A stretch of 64,000 bases of DNA from Viola odorata (GCA_963691705.1 OY829542.1:23298579-23362578); one strand, 5' to 3'. Numbered from the stretch's first letter, positions 46,777 to 58,594 are shown. Program-made: numbers and translations. The notes: generated by a model from the letters alone, not told the origin.

Positions 46777-47290
46777 TGATAGCACGCATTTAGTATACAC
46801 TTTTACCTCTCTCTTTTGTCCATTTTAGGTCATTATACTTTTGATTTGTATCTATTTGCTCACTTTGTTAAGATAAGGACTTAAAGAGAGATTTATCAAG
46901 AATGTGCATTGCTTGAACTGGACGAAGCTGGTTGCATCTAGCCTCTAACGCGTATCTTCACACGGTGACTTGGAGCTCAAGTCACAGGACGTGTTCCAGA
47001 ATGGAAAGTCCGCACCTTCTGCGGTCTTCCTTGTTTTGGTTCCCGCTCAGCTTGGAGCATTTATTACGAGCCTAGTTTAACTAGAAGTAGGACTTGTAAC
47101 CTTTATATATAAGATTCTAGGTTTTACATCTTAAAAAAAAATTCATTCCCGGTTTTTACCACAACTCTTGTCCGACTTTGAGAGCTGTTGCGTTTAGCAG
47201 TTCTCTCTTCTTTTCTCCCTTCCTTAGTAATTAATGATATTTATATTTAATTCCTCTTCTTGTTTTAATTATGTTTGTGCATAGCTAATT
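46777..47290 (+). mobile_element. L1-family LTR fragment (copy D)
   Basis: It begins TGATAGCACGCATTTAGTATAC and aligns with LTR copy C through ATAAGGACTTAAAGAGAGAT, GGAGCATTTATTACGAG and CTTCTTGTTTTAATTATGT to about 47285. Then it diverges, so only the first part of the LTR is left. Confidence 0.8.
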
Positions 47291-48056
47291 TCTTTTTTCT
47301 TTGTGTGTTGCAATAATGCTTGTATGAGGTTGGTAGATCGGGTTCAGATCGAGTATGTTTGGTCAGATCTGTCCCTATTTTTGGGTTCTTCATCGGCTCC
47401 TCTCTGTTTCCAGGTATAGATCGGCGTGCTTTGGGTGGTTTTCTTAGTTTGTTTAAGTAGGTGGTGTTCCCCCGGAGTGGTTGCGGTAGTGGTTTTGTCA
47501 TTTTTGTGGAGCTCCTTCCTGTGGCGATTGGGATGGGGATAGGTTACTTTGGTTCGGGTGGAGCTCTGCGTTCTTCTTTCCGATCTCATCCACCAGTAGA
47601 AGATCTGTCTATAGCTTGTTTGGTGAAGGTTTTGGGGGTCTTTTGTGCCTTCTCTGCCGGATGCTACTGCTCGTCGGTATTTTCCGATCTCCACGTTTCC
47701 ATTGGTCTGGAAGCTTTCTCCTCTTGTTCTAGATATGGAGTTTTCTGCTTGTCCTTGTTTGTTCAGTCGACTCCGGCTATGGCGACAGCTGCTTGTTCTC
47801 AAGTTTTTTGTCGCTAGGTTTAGGGGCTTGGTTCAGATGGGCTGGGTTCTTTTGGTCTGGCTGGTTCGGGCCTCTCGTGGCTGGCTTGGTAGGTTTGTTT
47901 TATCAGTTAGGCCTCTAGTTGATTCGTACTTCTAGGTCGGCCCAACGGACTTTTGTTTTGTTGCTTTGTTTGTTTTTTTTCTTTTTTTAGTCCCTTTCGA
48001 TTTGTAACTTATTATTTGAGTTTTGCCCGGTTGTATAATACAAGTATGATTAATCA
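47291..48056. other. Unclassified T/G-rich segment, possibly a LINE tail
   Basis: Open frames exist on both strands (47461-47817 plus, 47344-47802 minus) without known domains. The right end is T-rich (CTTTTTTTAGTCCC, then TTGTATAATACAAG) and is followed by a TA run at 48057-48070. That could be the 3' end of a truncated non-LTR element, but it is weak. Confidence 0.25.
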
Positions 48057-48639
48057 CTATATATATATATTATGGTCTCATATGTAAATAAAATAAATGA
48101 AGGGTGGAGTATAAATTTAAGAAAGAAAAAAAATCTTACCCCCGGCCCCCACCCATTTTTGGAGGGTAAACATATAATCCTCTTTTGGAGGTATATGTTA
48201 ACATATCAAAAAAAAACACCCTTCGTATCCTAAGCGAAGAAGTGACGGAAGAAACGGCTTCAGAATCTCTGCCTTCTTTTGATTATTCGGTATCTCTGGG
48301 ACTACTTGCAGCTTGGTATCTTCCCTCAATCCATTTACTAATTTATTTGGTTGTCATTTATAATGTGAAAGAATAGTTTGGTGCTTTTAGTTATAGGTGC
48401 TAGAAAGTGTTTGACAAAATGCTTCTTAGAGTTTTGTTGGGTAGTGAGAAAATGTAGTGCCAAGAATTAAATAGTGAAAGCAGTAGAAATTTTGTTCGCA
48501 TCCTCCATTGTATCACTAGAACCCTTCATTGCGCGCTTTCGATGGTTTCATGTCTTGATCAATTTAAGGTAGACAGATATTGTGTTAATCACCGTTTTCA
48601 TGTCATGGGCAATTTACGGTAGAGCATTGTATTGGGAAA

Positions 48640-48812
48640 ATAGAAAATTCAGAAGCGAAAATTCACCATAGCCCTCTTCAGAATCAGACCCATCTCATCC
48701 TACTCCTTCAAATCCTTCATAAACCCCTTTCTCTCGCTTTTCATCACTTACACAATCTTCTTCTCATCCCTCCTACCCATCGCCTTCAATTGATTATAAC
48801 CGTCGTCTCCCG
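48640..48812 (+). other. Probable 5' leader exon of the 97-aa gene
   Basis: A pyrimidine-rich leader ends at a donor CCCG|GTAGGT (48812/48813). The next exon would start near 49568, just before the ATG, after an AAG acceptor with a poor polypyrimidine tract. An intron in the 5' UTR is common in plant housekeeping genes. The transcription start is not determined. Confidence 0.4.
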
Positions 48813-49570
48813 GTAGGTGTGTATGCGTTCACTATTTGATCTCTTGATCATTTTTCCTTTCCATGTAATATACAGGAATCATTATAGCTTGTAGGATCCA
48901 TTGAACTTGTGAATTGATGATATGTTGACAGTTTGGTGCTTTCCTTTTAGATCTTTTCCCTTAGATGTTTTTGCTTATTGTTTCTGAGGTTTATTCTCGG
49001 CGACGGTAAAATGGATTTTAGACTTTGCTTCAGCTTTAGACTTATTTTAACATTCCTTTGCTTTAGCTATTTTAGAGAAATCAGGTTTCTTGTTACTGGG
49101 TTTGTTGTTTGCATGGTAAAATTGATTTTGGGTTTACTTCAGTTACCGGTTCAATGAGTTAGTTGGTTCCTTCAACTAAGGATTGAGTAAATATGGCTCC
49201 TAAAGCCAAGAAAGTATAAAAGTTTTGGTTTCAAATGGAGCATCTTGGTTTATTGGATTTGCTTTTCAATCTGGGTTTTATGCTTGTGACTTTTGCCCAA
49301 TTGTGATTCCTTTTCGTATCTAAATTTTCATGTTGGATTGAAAATAAAGAGAGAGCAAGTAAAGTAGTTTTCAGAGGAATTTGTTTTGTTTTGAAGATTA
49401 ATTTAATTGGTCTTTGAAACTGATTTTTCGCTTTTCCAAAATATCGCTCCTGCTGTATGGGTTTCTCTACTGCACTATTGTTAGCTTATTAGATCATATT
49501 GCTTATGAGTTGTGGCTTTGGACTATATACGTATTGGACTGAGCTATAGCGTGTGCTGGTATGTAAGGTC

Positions 49571-50669
49571 ATGGGAGGTGAAGAGGCAAAAGACCCTTTG
49601 AAAGGGGTTGACTGGAAAGCCATAGGGAGTGAATTGCAGAAGGACCCCAGTGCCGGTACTAAAGCAGTTGTAAAGAAGCGACTACCGAAAAAGATTAGAC
49701 AAATTCCAGAGTTCTATTTCCTTCCTCGAAGATCCCTACCTTCTGCTATTGCTTTTTATGGGGCTTGTATTGCTGGTGGAGTGGGTGCTGGCATGCTGTT
49801 GGAGGTCTGGATAAACAAGAAAGTTAGAGGTATGTGCTTCATTTCATTTTTAAATTCTATCTTGTTTGCCATATAACTGTCAATGGTAGTTTGTGTTAAG
49901 TTATCTCATTTTTACCAAAAAGAAAAGTTATCTCATTCACTGGTAGCATCAGGTTGATACAACAACCATGAGCAGTTGCTGTGACTTATTTTTGCATTTG
50001 ATTCTTTTAATCCTATTCACCAGAATCAGTACATAGAGCAATAAATTACAAAGGGAAAGCCAAAATTGTCAATTCCCGACCCTTACATTCTGTTTCTAGT
50101 CCACTAAATAATAGGAATTATTCTGTGCCTTTGTTCGTGAGACCCACGATTTATTTCACGCAAACTGACAGAATAAATGGGATTGAAATGGATTGGTGGA
50201 AGAACAATGCTGATATTTTGGAGCCAGAATGGGTGGAATTGGAACTTCCATCCAGCAAGACTGACCCCCCCTACTTCTTGTTTGATGTGTTAATGGGCAT
50301 AGATCCAAGCACAAAGCTCGAACCCAAAAGGGTGCAAAGGGTACCGTCGAAATCAAAATATGTGCATAATACAGGAAAAAAGAGACATCTCTCATGAATT
50401 TGGCGCTGACTTTTTTCTTAAATTCAGCAAGCTATTTCCTTTATTTTTGGATTTTTTTTTGCTTGTTTATTATTAAGTTTCAGTTACAAGCTAGTATACA
50501 TATTGCTTGATGATCTAGTAAGTGTCTGTTAATTCATGACTAGTAACACCAAAATGTGCAGTAAAGTTAACTTTGAGGGAGCATCTTTGGATTGTTTCTG
50601 TGGTCATCATAAACATTTTTCTCTTCTTTTACAGAGGATGGAGGCGTCATATGGGAGTTCGACAAGTAA
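49571..50669 (+). CDS. Small conserved plant membrane protein, 97 aa
   Basis: Two coding exons, 49571-49829 and 50635-50669, join over an 805-bp GT-AG intron (GTATGTG...TTTTACAG). The protein starts MGGEEAKDPLKGVDWKAIGS. A basic stretch follows (KKRLPKKIRQIP, residues 35-46), then one membrane span at about 57-80. It ends EDGGVIWEFDK across the splice junction. I recognise the pattern as a conserved small plant protein but cannot give a name or function. The short acidic-aromatic tail would face the side opposite the basic segment. The ATG at 49571 is chosen because upstream in-frame codons lack ATG. Confidence 0.85.
49830..50634 (+). other. Intron of the 97-aa gene
   Basis: It starts GTATGTG after AGAG and ends CTCTTCTTTTACAG. 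A 90-codon open frame (50125-50397) lies in it but has no domain and uses a non-ATG or chance start, so I treat it as non-coding. Confidence 0.85.
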
Positions 50670-51442
50670 AGCCAGCAGTTCTCCGTCGTGCCTTTGTGTT
50701 ACCTCTGTAGATTCTCAGTTTTGATGATTTACAAATGGGGCTCAAGCTGCAAAGTGAAACTGAATGTGGCTAAGCAGCTTGTCCTGCAAATACTGTTTTA
50801 TTAGTCCAAACTCTCTTTTTTCATTTTTTTTTCCCCCTTACTGATCTCTTTTTCAGCTGTCCTTAAACTAGTTGAAATCCCTAATGGAAAGGGATCAAAT
50901 AACAATTTCTCTCCTTTTTTTTTTTTTTGTTTTACAAAACTTTGATCTATTAGTCTCAGTTAAAAAAAAATTTAGACAATTATAAAAAACAATTAGACCA
51001 ATTGACCAAGAATAATGCCAATTTGAGCTTTTATAAGTAACGATCTAATTAATTAGAAATTCTAAAACTGCCTATTGCTTTCAAAATTGGACATAAAAAC
51101 TTCAAAGTTGTAGGATGAATGTCTATCAATTGTCACACTTTTATCAATTAAATTATGGCTCAATCTGGTCCACTAATCTTGTAGGTGCAGCATGCATTTT
51201 GATTTTATTAATTAAAAATAATAAGATTAACTTTAGAATTATTTTACCAAGAGAATTATTTTAGTTGAAAATTGCTAAGAATAAAAGTTTGTTACCACTC
51301 CATCACAACTTTTGTTGAACAACAATCAAACTTTTACTTTTATATAAGCCTACTATGTTTATTTCTTAAATAATTTAATAAATTTAACTAAAATAATTAT
51401 ATACATCCTTAAAATAAATATAAATATATATTTAAAGATAAA

Positions 51443-51473
<31 letters not shown>

Positions 51474-52870
51474 GGATTTTGTTAACCTACCCATTATGGA
51501 CATATTAGTATTATATTTATTTTTATTAGACATAAATTATCCTTATTTTATATTAACTTTATTAAAACATACGAGAAATAAGTATGGTAGTTTTAATTAT
51601 TTCTCTCCTTAATTAAATTAAATTAAAGTAGAACTGCTAATTAGAGCCGAAGATACTACGACAAGAGCGAGTGACAAATTAAAATTCAAATACACTTGAG
51701 ATTGTGGGCCAAAAAAGAAAGAAAGAGCCGTAATACAAATTCGCAGCCTCAACAGACAACATTCAAACTTGACTCTGGTTACCTACCCGTATCAAAGTAA
51801 TGCATAAAACCATAATTCAATTTCAATTTTGAAATTCATAATCAATTTTTACTTTTGAAAAGCAATTCATAATGAATTGATTTTTTTTTCTCTTTATTGT
51901 TAATTAATTTTTCTATATGTAGAATGTTTGAAATTTTATGATATTAAATGAATTAAAATATATATATATAAATGTCAACCACTATAAAAAAACAATAAAT
52001 TAAAATTAAGTGTTAATTGAGTTGGTTTAACTCAATTAACACTCTGCTAAGAGAGGAGGAAAGAGGGAAGATAAGTTTTAACGTTTTAAGGTTAGTCTAG
52101 CTATGTCTCATTTTAATATGTTGGATTCATCTCTTTACCTTTCTCCTTTTGTGACATCACTAGAAAATATAAGAGATTTATATCGAGATATAGGAGACTG
52201 GCGTGTCATACAACCCCTTCCTTGTAAGGAGTATCTATGCACATGTGAGGAACATGGGACTCGATCTTTAGTCTGGTGGCAAAGGAAAAAGACTTTGCCA
52301 TCAAAGCAATGATAATACTTTCATAGGCAGTTCCTTTTATTTCTTATATTACTCATTTTTAATAAAAAAATAATTAAATATGTCTATTCTCTAGATTTTA
52401 TATATGTATTAGACTGAAAATTTTAATTATTTTTCCTTTTTAATATTTTAATTAGTACATAAAATTGAATAAATGAAAAAAATAATAATATCAAGTTTCA
52501 CAATTATATAACATTTTTTTATAAAACCAAAAAAAAAATTCATTATGAAGAAAACCTCAAATATATATGTAATTTCTAATTAATAAGTTCATTATTATCT
52601 AAATATTTTTATTAATTCAAGTAATTAATGAAACTCCAATCTCTCGTAGTCTACCCTATACCATAAACTCAGATCCATATATACATATATATCACATTGA
52701 GTGTTTATTCAAATAATCATAAAACTAAGAATTATTAGTTCCTTAATTTGTTGTTTATTGTTAATATCACCTCGACTATTGTCATAATCATAATACATAT
52801 ATTATAAAGATTAGTTCCTAAATTAGTAGGTTAATGTTAATGCACCTTAGTTATTGAATCTATAATAGTG
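50670..52870. other. 3' region, then AT-rich intergenic DNA
   Basis: The first 150-200 bases are the 3' UTR of the 97-aa gene. The rest is AT-rich with a run of about eleven TA units at 51450-51473 and repeat fragments at 52740-52860 related to 43780-44050. No gene is seen. Confidence 0.5.
51450..51473 (+). repeat. TA microsatellite
   Basis: About 24 bases are alternating TA, followed by GGATTTTG. Confidence 0.9.
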
Positions 52871-53370
52871 TCGTCGGAAAACATCCATGTTTCGACGGAC
52901 ATGTCCGTTGGAAACTCTCTTTTTTTTAAATTACAAAATGTTCAATAAGGCAACTAATTGTATTCTCAAATTGTAATTTAATTTAATTTGACATTAAAAA
53001 AAATACATTGTATAAACATTTATACAAAATGACTAAATTAAGTTAAAATTTTAAATAAGGTTATACAATTGTAAGAACCACCTTATTTATAAAATTTAAC
53101 TTAATTTAGTCATTTTGTATATATATTTATACAATATATTTTTTTAATGTCAAATTAAATTAAATTACAATTTGGGAATACAATTAGTTGCCTAATTAAA
53201 AAATTGTAATTTAAACAAAAATAGTTTCCAATGTCCGTCGGGAAACATCCATTTTCGACAGATAAAGCCGTCGAAAGCAGAAAAATATAGTTTTCGATGT
53301 ACATGTCGGTCGGAAAACAAAGATTTAGCACTTAGGGTTGGTTTCCGACGGATATGTCCGTCAGAAACTA
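52871..53370. mobile_element. Inverted-repeat segment with ACGGACATGTCCGT motifs
   Basis: Arms of about 130 bp (52930-53064 and 53080-53210) are reverse complements. They share CAACTAATTGTATTC-CAAAT and ATACAAAATGACTAAATTAAG-like blocks. Outside the arms the motif CGACGGACATGTCCGT and relatives (52891, 53220, 53300, 53345) recur. Such GACGGA motifs are common near ends of CACTA transposons in plants. A CACTA-like terminus lies at 55575. Confidence 0.55.
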
Positions 53371-54353
53371 TTTTTTTTTAAAAGTTGAATTCTTTGTATA
53401 ATAGTTGTTATATTTAAATTATTTATTATACAATGTCCATTTAAATAAAAAGTTGAATAACTCATACAATTAATCAATATTAATTAAATACCCCATTTAA
53501 GTAATTTTGAAATTAACAATATACATACACAATAATGAGAAAATTACTTATATTATAGATTTTGTTTATTAATTTTTTATTGATATAGTATATCTATAGT
53601 ATGAATTAGTTTTATAGATTTTGTTTATTACTTACTCGTTAAGTTTCAAACTAAATAGGTTGTACTACATATACACTTGTACATTACATTGATGTTTCGG
53701 TTGATATCATATATATATATATATAATATGAATTAGTTTTGTTGATATTGTTTATTAGTTTTATATTGATATCATATAGTGTGAAATTAGTTTTAAAGAT
53801 CTTGTTTATTAATTACTTATTATGTTTCAAACTATATAGATTGTATTACATATACACATTAAGAATGATATTTGGATTGATATCTTATTTATAGATAATA
53901 TGAATTAGTTTTATAGATATTGTTTAATAGTTTTAGATTGATATCATATCATATATGTAGTATGAACTTGTTTTATAGATTTTGTTTATTAATTACTCAT
54001 TAACTTTCATTAATAATTTCAGATTTACCAAAAAAATAATTAATTAAATCCGAATTTATTAATCTAAAAAATTAATCTAACTATTCTTGCATGTATGTTA
54101 TGTATAAGTTTTTTGTTAGTAACGTTATCATTAAGTGTAAGTACTCACTTAAGTTGGAGAACATTTGTCTATTAAATTACCAATTTAAGGATATTCTTTT
54201 AGCTAGGCTTAATGATTGAACGATAAAATTTCATATATGAAACGAAGATAAGCTTTTAAGTGAATTGATATTTAATCATATATGAAGCTTTGAAATTTGA
54301 TGATAAAATATAATTTACTTAACTATATTTTGAAAAAAAATAAAACTAAGTCA
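53371..54353. other. AT-rich DNA with internal near-repeats
   Basis: The motif GAATTAGTTTTATAGATTTTG, with a GATATCATAT block, is repeated about four to five times between 53560 and 54010 in imperfect copies. There is no coding sequence. Confidence 0.55.
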
Positions 54354-54355
54354 TA

Positions 54356-54482
54356 CTCCCTCTGGTCCGAATTATATGACTTCCTCGCATCCCAATATTC
54401 AGTAGGTTTAATACTAAAAATACAAGTAAAATGAACAGTAAAAGCAAAACCCAAAACGTCATACAATTCGGACCGGATAGAG
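54356..54482. mobile_element. Stowaway-like MITE, 127 bp, TA target duplication
   Basis: The ends are CTCCCTCTGGTCCGAATTATA and TATACAATTCGGACCGGATAGAG-type inverted repeats, flanked by TA. It shares TCGCATCCCAATATTCAGTAGG with the 260-bp copy at 6268-6527. Confidence 0.8.
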
Positions 54483-54987
54483 TATTAATTAGAGTTTTAA
54501 TTATAAAATATTTATTATTTGTTAGATAAGTGTCAGAATAAAATATTCTACTTACTCTTTTTACAAATATAGTTATCTAAAAACATTATAGTCAAACAAT
54601 TAAAAATACTTTTATTAAGTTATATTTAATTATTTATATGAATATATAAAAAAAATTATTAATAAATTACTTTTTTTTGATAGAGTTTTAAAAAATATAT
54701 TAAGAAGAAAAATCCAAGAGAAGATGTTAAGTAAAAAAAACTAATATTTTATAAAATGTTTATAATTTAAAATTTAATAAAAAAATATAGTTATCTAAAA
54801 AAAATTATAATAATTTACAAATATAGTAAAAAATAATCATTTAAAATTTATTATTTTTAACTTATATTTAATTATATATATTAATATGAGCATATTAAAA
54901 ATGTAATTAGTTGTAACTGATGGAGTTCTTAAAAAAATGAAAAATGAAAAGAACATAGAAGACCTTAAGTAAAAAAAATAAAATAAA

Positions 54988-55050
54988 AGGTTGTATCAGA
55001 GTTGGTGCGCACGCAAGACTTCCTACCTGTACAAGGTTTGAATCCGAAGG
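54988..55050 (+). repeat. tRNA-like relic, possible SINE head
   Basis: TATCAGAGTTGGTGCGCACGC resembles an A box and AAGGTTTGAATCCGAAGG a B box (GGTTCGAATCC with one change), about 30 bases apart. No acceptor stem closes. It could be a SINE or a degenerate tRNA. Confidence 0.4.
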
Positions 55051-55231
55051 AGCGTGAAATGGAGAAATTGACGCGTTTGGGCCTGCGTGCGTTGTGGGCT
55101 CACGTGTGGTGAAGAAGTTGGACGCTTTGTGGGCCTATACAAACTGAAATTAATTATATTGAAAAGAATTTCGAGGTGTCCGTTGAAAAATAGAAATTCA
55201 TATTGCGGCTGCTCATGCGGTCGAAATTGTG

Positions 55232-55310
55232 ACCGAGGGATGAAGTTTGATACTTAGTTATATTTTAGTAAGTATATAAACATCTTGAGTTGTATTGGGT
55301 TACTATTCAA
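55232..55310 (+). repeat. Repeat unit, uninterrupted copy of the 55680/56575 site
   Basis: ACCGAGGGATGAAGTTTGAT, then ACTTAGTTATATTTTAG and ATATAAACATCTTGAGTTGTA match the two flanks of the element at 55709-56574 without the insertion. Confidence 0.75.
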
Positions 55311-55479
55311 TTTCGGCCGCTGTATCCATCAAAAATTAGTGCCAATGTCAAATCCAATTTTCAACAGTCTTCGTTTGCGATCGGGTGTTCTATTAAAGGT
55401 GCGTTTGATATTTTATTTTTGTCCATCATTTCAGTCGAAAAAATTTCTGATCGACGAGGTATTCATCGACGCCCTTGAA

Positions 55480-55575
55480 TGATCGAAAATGTCATCGAAA
55501 TCACTCATTTCCAATGAAAAAGGGCCCTTTTTGGACGAACCTCTTCTATCGAAATGCGACAATTTTTTTGTAGTG
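55480..55575. mobile_element. CACTA-like right terminus
   Basis: AATTTTTTTGTAGTG ends at 55575; its reverse complement is CACTACAAAAAAATT, a usual start for plant CACTA elements. Motifs such as TCATCGACGC and GATCGACGAGG precede it. The left end was not found with confidence, so extent is unknown. Confidence 0.4.
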
Positions 55576-55708
55576 ATATATGTAATTTGTGTTAGCTTAA
55601 TAGTTGTTATAAGTATTTGGTATGGTTTTGTGTTGCTAAATAATAATTATGACAATGTGATATTTCGTTTGGTGAGTAACCGAGTGATGAAGTTTGATAC
55701 TTGTTATA

Positions 55709-56574
55709 CTCCTTCTGAACACTTTTGTGTGTCGTTTCAGCACAGTAGCCCATTTGAGGGGGCTGATTTTTTTTTGTTATTTTATTGGTTGCTGTTTCGA
55801 AAATACCCCTAGTTTTTTGGCAATTAACAAGGCATGCCATTCTCACCTATCTTTTTTCTTTTCTTTCCTCTCTTTCTTTTTCTCTCTTTTCTTTCCCTTT
55901 TCTTTCTTTTCTCTCCTCCTTACCGCAGACCACAAAGCACAACGGAAGTGATTTTTGGGTCAGATTTGGTTGGTGATGAATACGGTGGAGGTTTAGTGGC
56001 CTGAGTTTGGGTTAATGACAGCAGTGGCGGTTTTTTGGTGGAGATGGGTGGTGGCAGCCGGTTTGATTGGTTGGGTTTGGGTTAGTGATTCGGGGTCTGT
56101 TTTGGTGGAGATGGGTGATGGCAGCCGGTTTGATTGGGTGGGTTTGAGTTGGTGATTCGGGTGGGTTAATTGAGGAGACGATTTGGTGGGTTCGGCGGGA
56201 TTTGGTGTTTGGCTGTGGTGGGTGACCGGCGGTGAGATGGTGATGATTTGGATTTGTGATTGTGGTGATTGACGATGGGTTTGGTTACGATGGTGTTTTG
56301 GCAGTGGTGATGGGTGGTTGATTTGGGTGTGGCTGTGGAGGAGTTTGGTTTATTCCGTGGTGATGATGTGTTTGGTTTTGATGGCGGCAGCGGCGATTTG
56401 GTGGCAGAGGAGGATGGCCGGCGGTGAAGGAAGGATGAAAGTCAAAGGGTGCTAATTTTGGATTTTGTAAATAGAGTTTAATGAAGAGGGTCTTTTAGTC
56501 TTGTTGCATTAAAACCACTCTTTGAAAAGGTAAAATGACAATTAATAGTGACACTTATTTGTAGACGGAGGGAG
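55709..56574. mobile_element. 866-bp TA-flanked MITE-like element
   Basis: It begins CTCCTTCTGAACACTTTTG and ends AGTGACACTTATTTGTAGACGGAGGGAG, with TA on both sides. The two flanks are contiguous in the copy at 55232-55310, which proves an insertion at a TA. The interior has a G/T-rich part with two near-identical 60-bp stretches (GGTGGAGATGGGTGGTGGCA at 56037 and GGTGGAGATGGGTGATGGCA at 56104), unlike ordinary MITEs. It may have captured host DNA. Confidence 0.75.
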
Positions 56575-56696
56575 TATTTTAGTAGTATATAAACATCTCT
56601 AGTTGTACCAGTAGTTGTGCATCTATGGAACTTGGGTTACTATTTGATATTCGTGTAGATTTTACTAAACACATGCTTTGTTATTTTCTTCTATGT

Positions 56697-56838
56697 TTTC
56701 GGGTGTACAAATATAATAATGGTTATATTTTTCTCCGATTTTTTAAAGTTAAGTGATACCATTTTTTTTGTGTTTTCGGGTGTACAAATATAATAATGGT
56801 TATATTTTTCTCCGATTTTCTTGAGTTAAGTGATATTA
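56697..56838 (+). repeat. Tandem duplication, about 70-bp unit
   Basis: TTTTCGGGTGTACAAATATA, then ATAATGGTTATATTTTTCTCCG and GTTAAGTGATA occur at 56697-56760 and again at 56771-56836, nearly identical. Confidence 0.85.
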
Positions 56839-56861
56839 ATCAAGACAGTCATACTTATAAT

Positions 56862-57982
56862 TAGACCTGTCAATCCGGGTCTGCGGGTCGGACCCGACCC
56901 GGGACCCGACAGACCCGGAAAAAATCGGGCACCAGGAAAAATACGAGACCAAAAATTGGTCCCGGTTCCGGCCCGAAAAAATAGCTCGGGTCCGGGACTG
57001 GACCCGACCCGGCCCGTATTACAAGGTCACTCTCCTCTTTTCTTTTCTCTTTACTGCTCTTTACTTTTCCCTCTCCCCTTTCACTTTTCTTTCCTTTCTT
57101 TCCTTTTTCTATTCCTTTCTCTGCACAATAAAATGTTTCTAAACCTTTCTTATCTATATTCATCCACTTCCAACATACATCGAAAACTCAGAGAACAACA
57201 TTAGCTAAAATTAGAGCTCCAGACATTATTTAATTATTTGTTATTTCATTTTTATTATTTTCTGAATCTTCAAATCAAACCTTCCAATTATTATTTAAAT
57301 TCAAACGGTGGAATGGATAAATTAAATACGAGACACCGATCTTACACACTCGATTTGTCTTTTCCTTCCATTCTGCTCTGTACTTCAACACCATGTAGTA
57401 CTAAGTTTCTGCATTTTACAGCCAAGATTTCAAAGAATTTTTTTTCCTTTTAATTTGGATGATGAGTAGGGAGATCCGGCGATGATGGTGTTGTGGCGGT
57501 GAGGCTGGCCGGCGATTGTGGCGTCTTGGCTAGGAGGTGGTGGTTGCTGGGTGACGGGAGCGATGATGATGGATCGGAGGAGGGGTGATGATTAATTGCT
57601 GGTTTGATGGCAGCTTTGAGCGTGGTTTCTGGTGGTGGGTAGGGTAGATCTAATGTAGCGTTCGTGGTGGCCGGTGAGGTGGGTGCTGGAGACAGTGGAG
57701 AGTGAGGGTGAGGATGGCTGGAGGAAGAAGAGAAAGATGAGGTGTGTGCGGGCTACGGGAAGAAGAAGAATAGGATTAGAAAAATTAGGGTTTCTTTTTT
57801 TTAAGAATGGGTTATGGTCGGGTCCCGGGTCAGATCCGTAGACCCGACCGTCCCTGAAAATTTTCGGGCCGGGTCCAGACCCGGTCCCGAAAAATTTCGG
57901 GACTGTTTTTTAGACCCGACCCGGCCCGAATTTCCGGGTTTCGAGACGGGTCGCGGATCTTCGGGTCTTTTTGACAGGTCTA
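56862..57982. mobile_element. hAT-type non-autonomous element, 1121 bp
   Basis: The ends are TAGACCTGTCAA and TTGACAGGTCTA, perfect 12-bp inverted repeats. Flanks are an exact 8-bp duplication CTTATAAT (56854-56861 and 57983-57990). About 150 bp at each end is dense in GACCCG/CGGGTC motifs. The interior has pyrimidine-rich and GTGGTGG-rich stretches. It carries no transposase, only short low-complexity frames. Confidence 0.9.
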
Positions 57983-57990
57983 CTTATAAT

Positions 57991-58594
57991 ATAGTTGCAG
58001 TTGTGTTGTTTTTTATTTTGTTTACCTATTTCCATTCTTATGGACATTGATACTTGACTTGTTCTGCATTGTTTGTTCGCGACTTGAGTTCGGTCTCGTA
58101 TTTTTGAATCTGATTTGAGTCATAAGGTAACGCTAAGTAGGCAGACGAAGTTGGTGTTACAATTTCATTATCATTTAATTGTCTTCATAATTTCACCCAT
58201 CATCTTTCATAACACAAACTCTAAATATTTATTTTATAAATTCTTTGCATTTGTATTAATTCTACAAATTGATCTAAGCCAACCCAAAACACTTCTCCAA
58301 TTTTCTGCAATGACACCCACTGATTATTTTCTCTAACTAGGACCTCCAACCTTAATCTTGAGTGAGATCGTGTTAACAGTCGGATAATCTTATTCGTCGG
58401 TTATTTTATTTCAAATATTCAATATGAACGTATCGATTCGAACGGTTAATTTTTTAAACCATTTAAGTCGGATATTATTTGATCGGTCATCTGTTTAAAT
58501 CAGTTCAGTTCAGTTCGGTTAGATATCTTGATTATTTTAAAATCAGATTTCGGTTCGATTATCAAATTTATTTTAAAGATGTAGATTTTTTTTT
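57991..58594. other. Intergenic, nothing recognised
   Basis: This is AT-rich DNA. A GGTTAG/CAGTTCAGTTCAGTTCGGTT stretch near 58500 is a short imperfect repeat only. Confidence 0.45.

Noticed and set aside
47344..47817. Overlapping long frames on both strands as possible genes
   Set aside because: No domain or codon signal supports either; they adjoin an LTR fragment and a T-rich tail that suggests transposon debris.
50125..50397. 90-codon open frame between the exons of the 97-aa gene
   Set aside because: It lies fully inside a GT-AG intron that is needed to restore the conserved C-terminus, and has no recognisable domain.
51980..55575. A complete CACTA element from CACTATAAAAAAAC to TTTTTTTGTAGTG
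   Set aside because: The flanking trinucleotides (AAC and ATA) do not match and no transposase was seen, so only the right terminus is reported.
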